In this document: piece by piece, positions 8,698-16,813 of the stretch | How positions within the stretch are numbered: position 1 is the first letter of the stretch | How the letters are laid out: each line of letters starts with the position of its first letter | NCBI GenBank assembly: GCA_902557775.1 | Contig: CACEBD010000001.1 | Span: forward strand, 124,001-188,000 | Reading direction: 5' to 3' | Origin: an uncultured Pelagibacteraceae bacterium | GTDB lineage: Bacteria; Pseudomonadota; Alphaproteobacteria; Pelagibacterales; Pelagibacteraceae | DNA length: 64,000 nt | Translations under genes and position numbers: made by a program | The notes under the pieces: generated by a model | What the model saw: only the letters and a program-made list of their open reading frames with translations | Told to the model about the DNA's origin: nothing | Databases searched by the model: none

Positions 8698-9219
8698 TTA
8701 CATTTCATCTAATTCTTGCGAAAATATTTTTACACCTTCCCAATCTGTAAATTCATATACATTTCTAATGTCTGTTGGTCCACCAGTGATAAACATTATT
8801 AATCTTATTATACTTCTATTTAAGAGTGTAAGACTCGGATAATCTATTTTTCCCGCAAAGACGCCAAGTTTATTAGGTTGCCAATTAGTATTTTTTAAAA
8901 ATTTTTGAATATATGGATTAGTGCTTGGGGTGCTTTTTTCTGGTTTGCGCGCTACTACATTAACTGAGAAAAATGCGCTTTTTCTATTTTTGAGAGCATC
9001 TTTATTTTTTTCTATAAATTTATAAACCATGGGATTATGCCGTCCATATCTTATACTGGCACCAATAATTATTCGGTCATACTTTATAATCTTTTTTTCA
9101 AACGCCTCGTTCAAATTAATTATTTCCGTAGATTTTTTATAGATAGAATTATTTTTAATTGACTCGCAAATTTTTTTAGTTTGTCCGTCAGTCGTGGAAT
9201 AAATAATAAGTGAATTCAT
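8698..9219 (-). CDS. hemG: Protoporphyrinogen oxidase, flavodoxin-like HemG
   Basis: The 173-residue protein has a flavodoxin fold opening with LIIYSTTDGQTKKI (3-16, FMN phosphate loop) and continues with IIIGASIRYGRHNP (about 50-63), FFSVNVVARKPEKSTPSTNPY (about 82-102, the long HemG insert) and a C-terminal FITGGPTDI and YEFTDWE. These match HemG, the quinone-linked enzyme oxidising protoporphyrinogen IX in the penultimate step of heme synthesis. It is the third gene of the hemE-hemH-hemG operon, 6 bases after hemH. HemG is best known from gammaproteobacteria; most alphaproteobacteria use HemJ, so its presence here is notable. Confidence 0.88.
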   Translation of the reverse strand: MNSLIIYSTTDGQTKKICESIKNNSIYKKSTEIINLNEAFEKKIIKYDRIIIGASIRYGRHNPMVYKFIEKNKDALKNRKSAFFSVNVVARKPEKSTPSTNPYIQKFLKNTNWQPNKLGVFAGKIDYPSLTLLNRSIIRLIMFITGGPTDIRNVYEFTDWEGVKIFSQELDEM

Positions 9220-9225
9220 CTGTAA

Positions 9226-10221
9226 TTAATGCGTGTACTTATCAATAATGTGTTGAAAGAGGCTTATATGTTGATCATCATCATTAAGACACGGAATTAA
9301 ATCAAAATTTTTTCCTCCATTTTCTAAAAAGCTCTCTCTTGCTTGAATATTTATTTCCTCGAGTGTCTCGACGCAATCCGATGCAAAACCTGGGCATATA
9401 ACAAGTAAATTTTTAATTCCATTTTTAGGAAGATCTTCTATTGTCTTATCAGTGTAAGGAGTCAACCACTCTTGGGGCCCAAATCTCGATTGAAAAGTTG
9501 TCTTGATCTGGACTTTATCAAATTTTTCTTTCATCAGTCTGGTAGTTTTTTGACAATAACATTGGTAAGGATCTCCTTTATCAAAATAAGATTTAGGTAT
9601 CCCGTGATAGGAAGCAATTATTAGTTCTGGTTTCCAATTAATCTCACTAATTTTTTTTTCAATACTTTCTATCAATGCTTCTATGTATTTTGGTTCACTT
9701 TCATAGTGGGGAATTATCTGTAGACTAGGTTGCCACCTCATGCCCATCAAAGATCTATAAACCTCATCACAAACGGTTGCTGTTGTTGCCGCTGCGTATT
9801 GTGGGTATAAAGGTAAAATTATAATATTTTCACAACCTTCATCTTTAAGTTTATAAAGACGTGAGCTTATACTAGGATTTCCATATCTCATTGCAAAATC
9901 AACGATTATTTTTTCACTTCCTATTCTATCATGGAGCTTTTCAGCTTGGCTTCTTGTGAAATATAATAATGGTGACTCGTTGGTATCTTTTCTCCATATT
10001 TTTTTGTAAGCATGCGATGTTTTGGAGGGTCTAAAAGTTAATATAATAAGATTTAGAATTATTTGCCATAAAATCGGATTAACTTCTATCACTCTTCTGT
10101 CGGATAAAAATTCTTTTAAATATTTTCTTATATCCCACCAGCTTGTTGAGTCTGGGGTACCCAAATTTATTATTAAAACTCCAGTCTTGCCAAATTTCAC
10201 ATCTGGATGATTTTTATCCAT
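9226..10221 (-). CDS. hemH: Ferrochelatase
   Basis: HemH inserts iron into protoporphyrin IX, the last step of heme synthesis, at the inner membrane. The 331-residue sequence begins GVLIINLGTPDSTSWWDIRKYLKEFLSDRRVIE (motifs at about 14-46) and contains ILPLYPQYAAATTATV (about 135-150), IASYHGIPKSYFDKGDPYQCYCQ with the catalytic His at about 205, and PGFASDCVETLEEI (about 278-291) with the conserved Glu. Length is normal. Its start overlaps the end of hemE by 8 bases, indicating translational coupling within the heme operon. Confidence 0.97.
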   Translation of the reverse strand: MDKNHPDVKFGKTGVLIINLGTPDSTSWWDIRKYLKEFLSDRRVIEVNPILWQIILNLIILTFRPSKTSHAYKKIWRKDTNESPLLYFTRSQAEKLHDRIGSEKIIVDFAMRYGNPSISSRLYKLKDEGCENIIILPLYPQYAAATTATVCDEVYRSLMGMRWQPSLQIIPHYESEPKYIEALIESIEKKISEINWKPELIIASYHGIPKSYFDKGDPYQCYCQKTTRLMKEKFDKVQIKTTFQSRFGPQEWLTPYTDKTIEDLPKNGIKNLLVICPGFASDCVETLEEINIQARESFLENGGKNFDLIPCLNDDDQHISLFQHIIDKYTH

Positions 10222-11224
10222 TAAAATTCCTATAAAATTTTATTAATTTGTCCACTTTATCAGGGTCTGTTTCAGGAAGTAAACCGTGACCTAAGTTGAA
10301 AATATAAGGTGTATCTTTAAAAGTTTGAATGTATTTCGTCGCTGCTTTAAAAATTTCATCGTCCGGTCTAAATAATATTTTTGGATCTAGGCCACCCTGA
10401 ATAACTACATTTTTTAAATTTTTTTTCGCCCACACAGGATTAATTTCTGAGTCCAAACTAATGCAATCAGGTTTTACAATTTCTTTGAATTCTTTATACC
10501 TATCTCTAATACCTTTAGGAAAACAGATATTAGGAATGCCTAAGTTTTTACAAAACTTCACAATTTCTAAATTTGGTAAAAAACAATAATTATTAATGTC
10601 TTTTTCTGGAATTAATCCTGCCCAAGAATCAAATATTTGAACAACATCTGCGCCTGCATCGATTTGCTTTTTAATATGTATACATAAATATTTATTCAAA
10701 TCACTAATAATTTGATCTATTTTTAAATTTTTATCATTCAACTTACTTAGACTTATTTCATTTTTATCATTTTTTAATTTAAGCATATAAATAAGTAAAG
10801 TCCATGGTGCACCAATAAATGATATCAAAGATTTATCCTTATCTAGATTTTCTCTAGTAATTTTAATTGCTTCATAGATATTTTTTAATTTTTTAGTAAA
10901 CTTTTTTTCATCGTTCTCCTTGAAATTTTTGAAATTAAATTTGCTTAGCTCGGGGCCATAGTTTTTAATGAATTTGACTTCTTGCCCTAAAGCATATGGT
11001 ACCATTAAAATATCAGAAAATATTATCGCTGAGTCGACGTCAAATCTTTTGATAGGTTGAAGTGTCAATTCCGAACAAAGTTTACTGTTAAGACATAATT
11101 CAATAAAATTTTTATTTTGTGATCTAATTTTTTTAAATTCAGGCAGGTAACGTCCTGCTTGTCTCATAAGCCAAACAGATTTACAAGTTTTTTTATTTAT
11201 TAAAATTTTTTTAAGATTGCTCAT
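10214..11224 (-). CDS. hemE: Uroporphyrinogen decarboxylase
   Basis: HemE removes four carboxyl groups from uroporphyrinogen III to give coproporphyrinogen III. The 336-residue sequence has the family signature VWLMRQAGRYLPEFKKIR (about 18-35), FSDILMVPYALGQEV (about 69-83) with the catalytic Asp, FIGAPWTLLIYML (about 135-147), VQIFDSWAGLIPE and a C-terminal YIFNLGHGLLPETDPDKV. It heads the minus-strand heme operon and its start faces the putative replication origin. The hemE-origin adjacency is a classic alphaproteobacterial arrangement. Confidence 0.98.
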   Translation of the reverse strand: MSNLKKILINKKTCKSVWLMRQAGRYLPEFKKIRSQNKNFIELCLNSKLCSELTLQPIKRFDVDSAIIFSDILMVPYALGQEVKFIKNYGPELSKFNFKNFKENDEKKFTKKLKNIYEAIKITRENLDKDKSLISFIGAPWTLLIYMLKLKNDKNEISLSKLNDKNLKIDQIISDLNKYLCIHIKKQIDAGADVVQIFDSWAGLIPEKDINNYCFLPNLEIVKFCKNLGIPNICFPKGIRDRYKEFKEIVKPDCISLDSEINPVWAKKNLKNVVIQGGLDPKILFRPDDEIFKAATKYIQTFKDTPYIFNLGHGLLPETDPDKVDKLIKFYRNFNG

Positions 11225-11290
11225 TATAATAGTAAAAGTTTTTTAAAAATTTAATTATTAGTAGGCGCTGTTTAATGCTCATATAACTTT

Positions 11291-11310
11291 TTATACATAA
11301 CTTATACATA
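11291..11310 (+). repeat. Pair of DnaA-box-like 9-mers
   Basis: TTATACATA occurs twice with starts 11 bases apart. Each differs from the DnaA consensus TTATNCACA at one position (C to T at position 8). Helical phasing of the pair suits cooperative DnaA binding. Confidence 0.5.
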
Positions 11311-11408
11311 GAGAATTTAATAATTCTTTTTAAAAAAACCAGTATTTACTGAGTTTATTAGCGAAATAAACATCAGTTAAACAACATTATTAACAGCGAA
11401 CAAATTGT

Positions 11409-11438
11409 TTAATTAATGTTAATTAGTGTTAATTATAT
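11409..11438 (+). repeat. Three tandem AT-rich 10-mers in the putative origin
   Basis: TTAATTAATG, TTAATTAGTG and TTAATTATAT follow each other without a gap, so TTAA recurs every 10 bases. This could be an unwinding element or a binding array. The spacing resembles, but is one base shorter than, the TTAA-N7-TTAA site of CtrA, which controls the Caulobacter origin. Confidence 0.75.
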
Positions 11439-11498
11439 TTCTCTAATTGTTAACTTTGGTGGAAAAAAGGTATTTATTATTAATTTATTAACAAATTT

Positions 11499-12317
11499 AT
11501 GAACGAAAAATACAATGTATATCTTGTGTCTGACTCAACGGGTGAAACCTTAGATAGAATTTTTTTATCATTAAAATCACAATTTGCAAACTTTGATTAT
11601 GAAAAAAAAGAATTCGCATTTGTGAGAACTGAACAGCAAATTGATAAAATAATAAAAGAGTGTAATAAATCAGAAAACTCACTTATTTTATATACAATAG
11701 TAGAAACAAAGCTTGCTAAATATATAGCAAAACAAAGCGAAATAAATGATGTTCCGTGTTTTGGAATTTTAGGTAATTTAATATTAAGCTTTTCGAAGCT
11801 TTTAAATCAGAAAGCAATACACAAACCAAGCGCGCAACATGTTCTTGATGATGATTATTATAAAAGAATAGAGGCTATTCAATTTACAATGACCCATGAT
11901 GATGGAAAAAAAGTAGACGACATAAATAATGCAGATCTCATTCTTTTAGGAGTAAGCAGAACAAGCAAAACACCTACGTCAATTTACTTAGCTAACAGAG
12001 GATACAAAACAATAAATATTCCATTAGTTCCTGATCGAAGGCTCCCTGAAAACCTTATATCTAATACAAAAGCATGCATAATTGGTCTTATAGCAGATCC
12101 AGAAAGATTAGCAGATATTAGAAGAAACAGAGTCGCAATAATGAAAGATCACAAAATAAAAGAGTATACTGAATTGGAATATATTAAAAAAGAAGTAAAT
12201 GAGTCTAAAAACCTTTTTAAAAGAAACAACTGGCCAATCATTGACGTGACAAGAAGATCAGTAGAGGAAACAGCTGCTTCGATCTTAAAAATTATAGAAA
12301 TTAAAAAAATTAGATGA
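11499..12317 (+). CDS. DUF299 kinase/pyrophosphorylase (PEP synthase or PPDK regulatory protein)
   Basis: The 272-residue sequence matches the bifunctional regulators that phosphorylate and dephosphorylate a Thr of PEP synthase or pyruvate,phosphate dikinase. It begins YNVYLVSDSTGETLDRIFLSL and carries the P-loop LILLGVSRTSKTPTSIYLANRGYK (about 148-171) and the C-terminal DVTRRSVEETAASIL. The RP001-type gene beside the Rickettsia and Caulobacter origins is of this family. It is the first of five overlapping genes (maf, aroE, coaE, dnaQ follow), and its stop overlaps the maf start by ATGA. Confidence 0.95.
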   Translation: MNEKYNVYLVSDSTGETLDRIFLSLKSQFANFDYEKKEFAFVRTEQQIDKIIKECNKSENSLILYTIVETKLAKYIAKQSEINDVPCFGILGNLILSFSKLLNQKAIHKPSAQHVLDDDYYKRIEAIQFTMTHDDGKKVDDINNADLILLGVSRTSKTPTSIYLANRGYKTINIPLVPDRRLPENLISNTKACIIGLIADPERLADIRRNRVAIMKDHKIKEYTELEYIKKEVNESKNLFKRNNWPIIDVTRRSVEETAASILKIIEIKKIR

Positions 12318-12898
12318 AGATTATTTTAGCATCAAAAAGTGGTGTCAGAAAACAAATTTTAGACAATTATAACATTGATTGCGATGTAGAAGTCTCAAAT
12401 GTTGATGAAGATCAAGTAAAAAACTCTCTTTTAGCTGAAGGAGCAAATCCTCTATTAATTTCAAAAAATTTAGCAGAAATTAAATCTATTAAAGTGAGTA
12501 ATAGAAATCCAGACAGGCTTGTGCTAGGAGCAGATAGCGTGGTTTCACTTAATAATGAATTAATAAATAAACCGAGATCCAGAGAGGAAGCTTTGGAGAT
12601 TTTAAAAAAACTCAATAATTCAAAACACAATCTTATTAGCTCTGTGTGTATTGCCAAAAATGGAGCTATGATCTGGAATCATACGGATTCTTCCGAACTA
12701 AAGATGAAAAATTTCTCAGAAAGCCAGCTTTTGAAATACCTTGAAAAAATTGATACAAAAACATTATTAAATTATGGTGTATACCAAATCGAGTCAGGGG
12801 GATTAGAGCTATTCGATTACGTTAAAGGAGACCGTAATTCTATAATGGGTCTCCCGATAAAGGAAATTGAGAATTATATTAGACAGTACAAAAAATGA
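12314..12898 (+). CDS. maf: Maf-family nucleotide pyrophosphatase
   Basis: Maf proteins hydrolyse non-canonical or modified nucleoside triphosphates. The 194-residue sequence shows ILASKSGVRKQILD (3-16), LVLGADSVVSLNNELINKPRSREEALEILKKL (about 66-97, catalytic Asp in GADSVV) and a C-terminal YQIESGGLELFDYVKGDRNSIMGLP. Length is normal. It overlaps both neighbours by four bases (ATGA), so it is translationally coupled within the origin-proximal operon. Confidence 0.95.
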   Translation: MKIILASKSGVRKQILDNYNIDCDVEVSNVDEDQVKNSLLAEGANPLLISKNLAEIKSIKVSNRNPDRLVLGADSVVSLNNELINKPRSREEALEILKKLNNSKHNLISSVCIAKNGAMIWNHTDSSELKMKNFSESQLLKYLEKIDTKTLLNYGVYQIESGGLELFDYVKGDRNSIMGLPIKEIENYIRQYKK

Positions 12899-13716
12899 CA
12901 AAAAAATTTGGAATTATAGGCAATCCTATAAAACATTCTCTATCACCCCTGCTTCATAATTATTGGTTTGATAAATATAAAATTGATGCAAAGTACTCAA
13001 TTATTGAGGTTCAAGATGATAACTTTTCTAATGTTATTAGTGATTTAAAAAATGAGAAGATTAGCGGTATAAACATTACTTTACCATATAAACAAAAAAT
13101 TGTTCCGCATCTTGATATGCTTGTAAACGATGCAGAAATCACAAGTTCAGTGAATACATTGTATCTTAATAATAATGGAAAATTAGTTGGAGATAATACA
13201 GATGTTTTTGGTTTGCAGGCTGCCTATTTAAAGGAGGTTGATAATGCTGAATCAAAGAAAGCTTTGATTATAGGAGCTGGTGGTGTCTCTCCTTCTGTTA
13301 TTCTTTCTTTGATAAAATCAGGTCTGAAAAATATTTCTATTACTAATAGAACTAAAGAAAAATGCTTTTTCTTAAAAAATAAATTTAAAATTTTAAATAT
13401 TGTTGATTGGAAACTTCTTAAAGAGGAAATAAAAAAATATGATATTTTAATAAACGCTACAAGCTTGGGTTTAAAAAACGGGGAAGACTTTGACTTTAAT
13501 TTTGAAAATACAAAAAACAATCTTATTTATATAGACACAATTTACAACCCATTAGAGACTAGAACCTTAAAATATCTCAAGGAAAAAGATGTTAAAGTTT
13601 TTAATGGACTAGACATGTTCATTTACCAAGGTCAGAAGTCTTTCTATTTATGGAACAAAATAAATCCTGAAATAGATCAAAAATTAATAGAGATATTATT
13701 GTCAAAATTAAAATGA
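12895..13716 (+). CDS. aroE: Shikimate dehydrogenase
   Basis: AroE reduces 3-dehydroshikimate to shikimate with NADPH in aromatic amino acid synthesis. The 273-residue sequence has the substrate-binding GNPIKHSLSPLLHNYWF (8-24), INITLPYKQKIVP (about 60-72, catalytic Lys), DNTDVFGL (about 100), the NADP loop LIIGAGGVSPSVI (about 124-136), NATSLG and a C-terminal GLDMFIYQGQKSF. Note the glycine-rich loop GAGGVS in place of the commoner GAGGAA. It overlaps maf and coaE by four bases each. Confidence 0.96.
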   Translation: MTKKFGIIGNPIKHSLSPLLHNYWFDKYKIDAKYSIIEVQDDNFSNVISDLKNEKISGINITLPYKQKIVPHLDMLVNDAEITSSVNTLYLNNNGKLVGDNTDVFGLQAAYLKEVDNAESKKALIIGAGGVSPSVILSLIKSGLKNISITNRTKEKCFFLKNKFKILNIVDWKLLKEEIKKYDILINATSLGLKNGEDFDFNFENTKNNLIYIDTIYNPLETRTLKYLKEKDVKVFNGLDMFIYQGQKSFYLWNKINPEIDQKLIEILLSKLK

Positions 13717-14279
13717 GGAAAATTGGAATAACTGGTTCTTTAGCTTCAGGAAAAACAACGGCCAGCAAAATCTTGTCGTCTAGGAAAGGACCCCTTTTTA
13801 GCGCAGACAAAATTGTTAAAAATTTATATAGCAAAAAAAAATTTAAGAAAATTGTCTCAAGAGAATTTGGAATTAAGAACTACTCTAACATTAAAAAAAT
13901 TATAAAACAAAAGATTGTATTAAATAGTAAAAATATTATTAAGCTTGAAAAAATTATTCATCCCTTAGTCAGAAAAGAAATGTACAAGTTTTTAAATAAA
14001 AATAAAAAAAAGAAATTTACTTTTTTTGAAATACCATTGCTGATTGAAAGTAAATTAATGAAAAATTTTGATGTTATTATTTTTATTAAAGCCAAAAGAC
14101 GTATAAGAATGCAAAGATTTAAGAAAAAGGGAGGAAACGAAAAAATATTCAATATATTAAATAAAAAACAATTTACTGATAAGAAAAAAATCAAATATTG
14201 TAATCATGTAGTTGTTAACGACAAAAATTTAAAGATTTTAAAAAAAAATTTATTGGATATATTTAAAAAATATGAATGA
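13713..14279 (+). CDS. coaE: Dephospho-CoA kinase
   Basis: CoaE catalyses the final step of coenzyme A synthesis. The 188-residue protein has the P-loop GITGSLASGKTTASKIL (5-21), followed by FSADKIVKNLY (conserved Asp), IIHPLVRKEM (about 81-90), FFEIPLLIESKL and a Lys/Arg-rich lid region. The sequence is unusually lysine-rich even for this genome. It overlaps aroE by four bases and dnaQ by eight. Confidence 0.95.
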   Translation: MRKIGITGSLASGKTTASKILSSRKGPLFSADKIVKNLYSKKKFKKIVSREFGIKNYSNIKKIIKQKIVLNSKNIIKLEKIIHPLVRKEMYKFLNKNKKKKFTFFEIPLLIESKLMKNFDVIIFIKAKRRIRMQRFKKKGGNEKIFNILNKKQFTDKKKIKYCNHVVVNDKNLKILKKNLLDIFKKYE

Positions 14280-14931
14280 AATTTTCTTAGATACAGAGAC
14301 TACAGGTTTATCATTTAAAGACGGTCATAGATTAGTAGAAGTAGCATGTGTAGAAACCAAGGATTTGATTCCTACCGGCGAGGTGTTCCATAAACTAGTG
14401 AACCCTCAAAGAGATGTGCCAGAGGAGGCTTTCAAAATTCATGGATTTTCAACAGAGTTTTTAAGTAATAAAGAAACATTTGATAAAATAGCAGATGAAT
14501 TATTAAGTTTTATCAAGGGGAAGAAAATTATAATTCATAACGCCTATTTTGATCTGAGTTTTTTAAACGGAGAGCTTCATACAATTCAAAAAGCGCTAGT
14601 AGATAAAAATTTAGTCATTGATTCATTAGAATTAGCTAGAAATAAATTTCCAGGGACTTCAAACTCTCTGGATTCATTATGTAAAAAGTTTAATATTGAT
14701 CTCTCAAAAAGAACAAAACATAATGCTCTATTAGATTGTGAATTACTTAGAGAAGTATACATAAATCTTTTAGATGCTAAAGAACCAAAATTCAATCTTT
14801 CATTAAATAATTCTGAACAAAATTTTATAAAAAATAAAAGTTATAATAAAGAAGTTTTAAAAATAAAAGAGTCAGAAATTAAAATGCATGATGATTTTAT
14901 AAAACGAGAGCTTAAAAAAAATTTTTATTGA
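14272..14931 (+). CDS. dnaQ: DNA polymerase III epsilon subunit (3'-5' proofreading exonuclease)
   Basis: The 219-residue DEDDh exonuclease shows Exo I FLDTETTGLS (4-13), Exo II IIHNAYFDLSFLN (about 86-98) and Exo III KHNALLDCELL (about 148-158) with the catalytic His and Asp. A C-terminal tail past residue 185 probably binds the polymerase alpha subunit. The start overlaps coaE by eight bases. It is the last gene of the operon running from the origin, in the same order as Caulobacter (DUF299, maf, aroE, coaE, dnaQ), and its end overlaps the convergent secB by seven bases. Confidence 0.96.
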   Translation: MNEIFLDTETTGLSFKDGHRLVEVACVETKDLIPTGEVFHKLVNPQRDVPEEAFKIHGFSTEFLSNKETFDKIADELLSFIKGKKIIIHNAYFDLSFLNGELHTIQKALVDKNLVIDSLELARNKFPGTSNSLDSLCKKFNIDLSKRTKHNALLDCELLREVYINLLDAKEPKFNLSLNNSEQNFIKNKSYNKEVLKIKESEIKMHDDFIKRELKKNFY

Positions 14932-15344
14932 GCTTTCCTCATTTCGTAAAGTTTCTTAAAATCAATATTCTCGCTAATTTTTATATCTTTAAAACCTGAA
15001 TTTTCAAATAAGTTTATGAAAATTTTTCTTAATTCTCCGTAAATTTGAGATGGCACTTTTATAAGAACAATACTTTCTATTTCATTTTTATCTATATTTT
15101 CATTTGATAGTTCAACTATTGTTGCAAAAACTATTTTAGTATTTATCTTTTCAAAATCATCAGTAGTTGGTGACAAGGTTAAAGAAGTTAAAACTTCAAT
15201 TATATTTTGTTTTATTTGATTACTTTTAAGATCTATATTTATTTTATAATTTGAAATATTTTTTGAAAGTAAAAAAAAAGTTTTAGGGTTAGGAATACTA
15301 AAATTTAAATCTTTAATATATTTTCCAATTATTTTATAGTTCAT
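14925..15344 (-). CDS. secB: Protein-export chaperone SecB-like
   Basis: The 139-residue product fits SecB, the tetrameric chaperone that delivers unfolded precursors to SecA. Recognisable parts are YIKDLNFSIPNP (about 8-19), a central beta-rich stretch, and FATIVELSNENIDKNEIESIVLIKVPSQIYGELRKIFINLFENSGF (about 72-117), where SecB has the 'L....P..LFP..R..I......GGF' segment. The motif is divergent, lacking the usual proline-rich 'CP..LFPYAR', so client or SecA binding may differ. Its place next to dnaQ is conserved with Caulobacter. It overlaps fxsA by 11 bases. Confidence 0.8.
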   Translation of the reverse strand: MNYKIIGKYIKDLNFSIPNPKTFFLLSKNISNYKINIDLKSNQIKQNIIEVLTSLTLSPTTDDFEKINTKIVFATIVELSNENIDKNEIESIVLIKVPSQIYGELRKIFINLFENSGFKDIKISENIDFKKLYEMRKAQ

Positions 15345-15753
15345 CTTTATCTTTATCGATTATTTCACCATCAATAGTGTTTGTACGGCTTAAATCATTA
15401 CCATTTTTTTTATTCTTAAAAAAAATCTTAAACAAGATATTTCTAGTGAACGGGATTAATAGTATAAATCCAATTAAATCAGTAAAAAATCCTGGAACTA
15501 TCAGTAAAACTGCCGCAAACGCGATTGAGGCACCAGTAATAAATTGTTGTATTGGAGCTTTGTTTTGGTAAATGTCTATTATTCCAGATCTCAAGGTTTG
15601 AATCCCCTGAATTTTTGCATAATATATACCTACAATTGCTGTAAAAAATATCAGCCCCAATGTGTTTAAAGCACCGATATGTCCCCCAATTTTGATCATT
15701 AAAAATATCTCTATAGCCGGTAAGGCAATAAAAATAAGGAAAAATGTGTTCAT
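15334..15753 (-). CDS. fxsA: FxsA family membrane protein
   Basis: The 139-residue protein has the FxsA layout: an N-terminal helix FFLIFIALPAIEIFLMIKIGGHIGA (4-28), a second with IFFTAIVGIYYAKIQGIQTLRSG (about 35-57) and a C-terminal hairpin FAAVLLIVPGFFTDLIGFILLIP (about 78-100), then a cytoplasmic tail. Overproduced FxsA in E. coli alleviates exclusion of phage T7 by the F plasmid; its normal role is unknown. It is upstream of and overlaps secB, and diverges from the Tim44-like gene with 44 bases between the starts. Confidence 0.92.
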   Translation of the reverse strand: MNTFFLIFIALPAIEIFLMIKIGGHIGALNTLGLIFFTAIVGIYYAKIQGIQTLRSGIIDIYQNKAPIQQFITGASIAFAAVLLIVPGFFTDLIGFILLIPFTRNILFKIFFKNKKNGNDLSRTNTIDGEIIDKDKDEL

Positions 15754-15797
15754 TTGTCAGATACAAAATTATATTATTCATGTATATTTATCAAACA

Positions 15798-16400
15798 ATG
15801 AGTAACAGTTTTGGATATTTAGACATAATTTTACTTGGAATGATCGCTGGATTTATAATTTTGCGACTTAGAAGCATATTGGGCAGAAAAACTGGTCATG
15901 ATTCCAAAGTATATCCTGATTTTTCTGAAAAAAAATTTAGCATACCGCAAAAGGAAACTAAACCTAAAAAACAAAACTTAGAAGTTTTAGAAGGCAATGA
16001 TAAAAAAGAATTTTTAAGAGGGGCTGAAATAGCTTACGAAAGTATCTTAACTTCTTTTGCTGCAGGAGATCTTATTAAATTGAAAGCTTTACTTGCGTCA
16101 AACATGTTCTCAAATTTTTCAGAGGCTATCAAGGCTAGAAATAAAAACAATATAAAATCGGATTTCACTTTCATTGGAGTTAAAGAGTCATCAGTTGAAA
16201 AATATGAAAAAGTTAAAGATAATTTATTTGCTACTGTAAAATTTGTTGCTGAAGTAATTTCTGTCAAAAAAGATAAAGACAATAAAATTATTGAAGGAAA
16301 TCCAGATAAAATTAAATTTGTCACAGATAGTTGGAAATTTACGAAAAATATTAACAACAAGAGCCCAAACTGGTACCTAGCTGAAATTATCAGTCAGTGA
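15798..16400 (+). CDS. Tim44-like domain protein (TimA family)
   Basis: I chose the ATG at 15798 (200 residues) because the product then starts MSNSFGYLDIILLGMIAGFIILRLRSILGRKTG, the typical N-terminal membrane anchor followed by basic 'LGR.TG' of alphaproteobacterial Tim44-like proteins. The C-terminal Tim44/mba1-type domain spans about residues 75-198 (FLRGAEIAYESILTSFAAGDL; WKFTKNINNKSPNWYLAEI). It is thought to act at the inner membrane, related to mitochondrial import motor components, but the bacterial role is uncertain. The stop overlaps the GTG of the Smr gene by four bases. Confidence 0.88.
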   Translation: MSNSFGYLDIILLGMIAGFIILRLRSILGRKTGHDSKVYPDFSEKKFSIPQKETKPKKQNLEVLEGNDKKEFLRGAEIAYESILTSFAAGDLIKLKALLASNMFSNFSEAIKARNKNNIKSDFTFIGVKESSVEKYEKVKDNLFATVKFVAEVISVKKDKDNKIIEGNPDKIKFVTDSWKFTKNINNKSPNWYLAEIISQ

Positions 16401-16813
16401 CCAAAAAAAAAGACCTTTCTCGAGAAGATGTTAAAGTTTGGGAAGAGTATACAAAAAACCCTACAGACGTTTATGATAAAGAAAGAGGCTTAAAAGTTAG
16501 TAAAAGAAGCAAACGTTTCAAATTTGATCTTCATGGTTTTTCCCTTGAAGAAGCAAATATAAAAGTAAAAGAGCTAATATTTTCTTGCATAACTAATAAT
16601 TATAGAGAGATATTATTTATAACTGGAAAAGGGATACATTCTACAAATGATCAAAACATTTATAGTTCAAAAGACTTAGGAAAGTTAAAATTTTCTGTGC
16701 CTGAATTCATTAAATCTAACCAAGAGTTAACTAGACTTATAATATCTATAGAAGAAGCTGATATTAAAGATGGTGGCGAAGGTGCTATCTTGATAAAACT
16801 TAAAAATTTATAA
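16397..16813 (+). CDS. Smr domain protein
   Basis: This 138-residue protein begins at a GTG overlapping the Tim44-like stop. The Smr domain is seen as [19 protein letters not shown] (about 43-61, with the LDLHG signature as FDLHG), [11 protein letters not shown] (about 75-85, the TGKG motif) and the C-terminal [11 protein letters not shown]. Smr domains are nicking endonucleases or RNA-binding modules; small alphaproteobacterial Smr proteins next to Tim44-like genes have no settled role. The end overlaps the convergent hslU by six bases. Confidence 0.92.
   Translation: MTKKKDLSREDVKVWEEYTKNPTDVYDKERGLKVSKRSKRFKFDLHGFSLEEANIKVKELIFSCITNNYREILFITGKGIHSTNDQNIYSSKDLGKLKFSVPEFIKSNQELTRLIISIEEADIKDGGEGAILIKLKNL

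Larger units (their letters stand above)
11225..11498. other. oriC: Putative chromosomal replication origin (oriC)
   Basis: This 274-base, strongly AT-rich gap is the longest in the window and separates divergent hemE and the DUF299 gene, the same two neighbours that flank the origin in Caulobacter and Rickettsia. It holds two copies of TTATACATA (11291-11299 and 11302-11310, one helical turn apart), two copies of TTATTAACA (11387-11395 and 11485-11493), each two mismatches from the DnaA box TTATCCACA, three tandem 10-mers (11409-11438), a 7-bp inverted repeat CGCTGTT (11266-11272)/AACAGCG (11392-11398), a short hairpin AGAATT-TAAT-AATTCT near 11312, and GTTAAC at 11449. Genes on both sides point away from it. 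It may also contain the promoters of hemE and the DUF299 gene. Confidence 0.65.

Noticed and set aside
15479-15781. A 100-codon minus-strand frame overlapping fxsA
   Set aside because: The fxsA frame explains this DNA with clear family features; the alternative frame has no recognisable domain.
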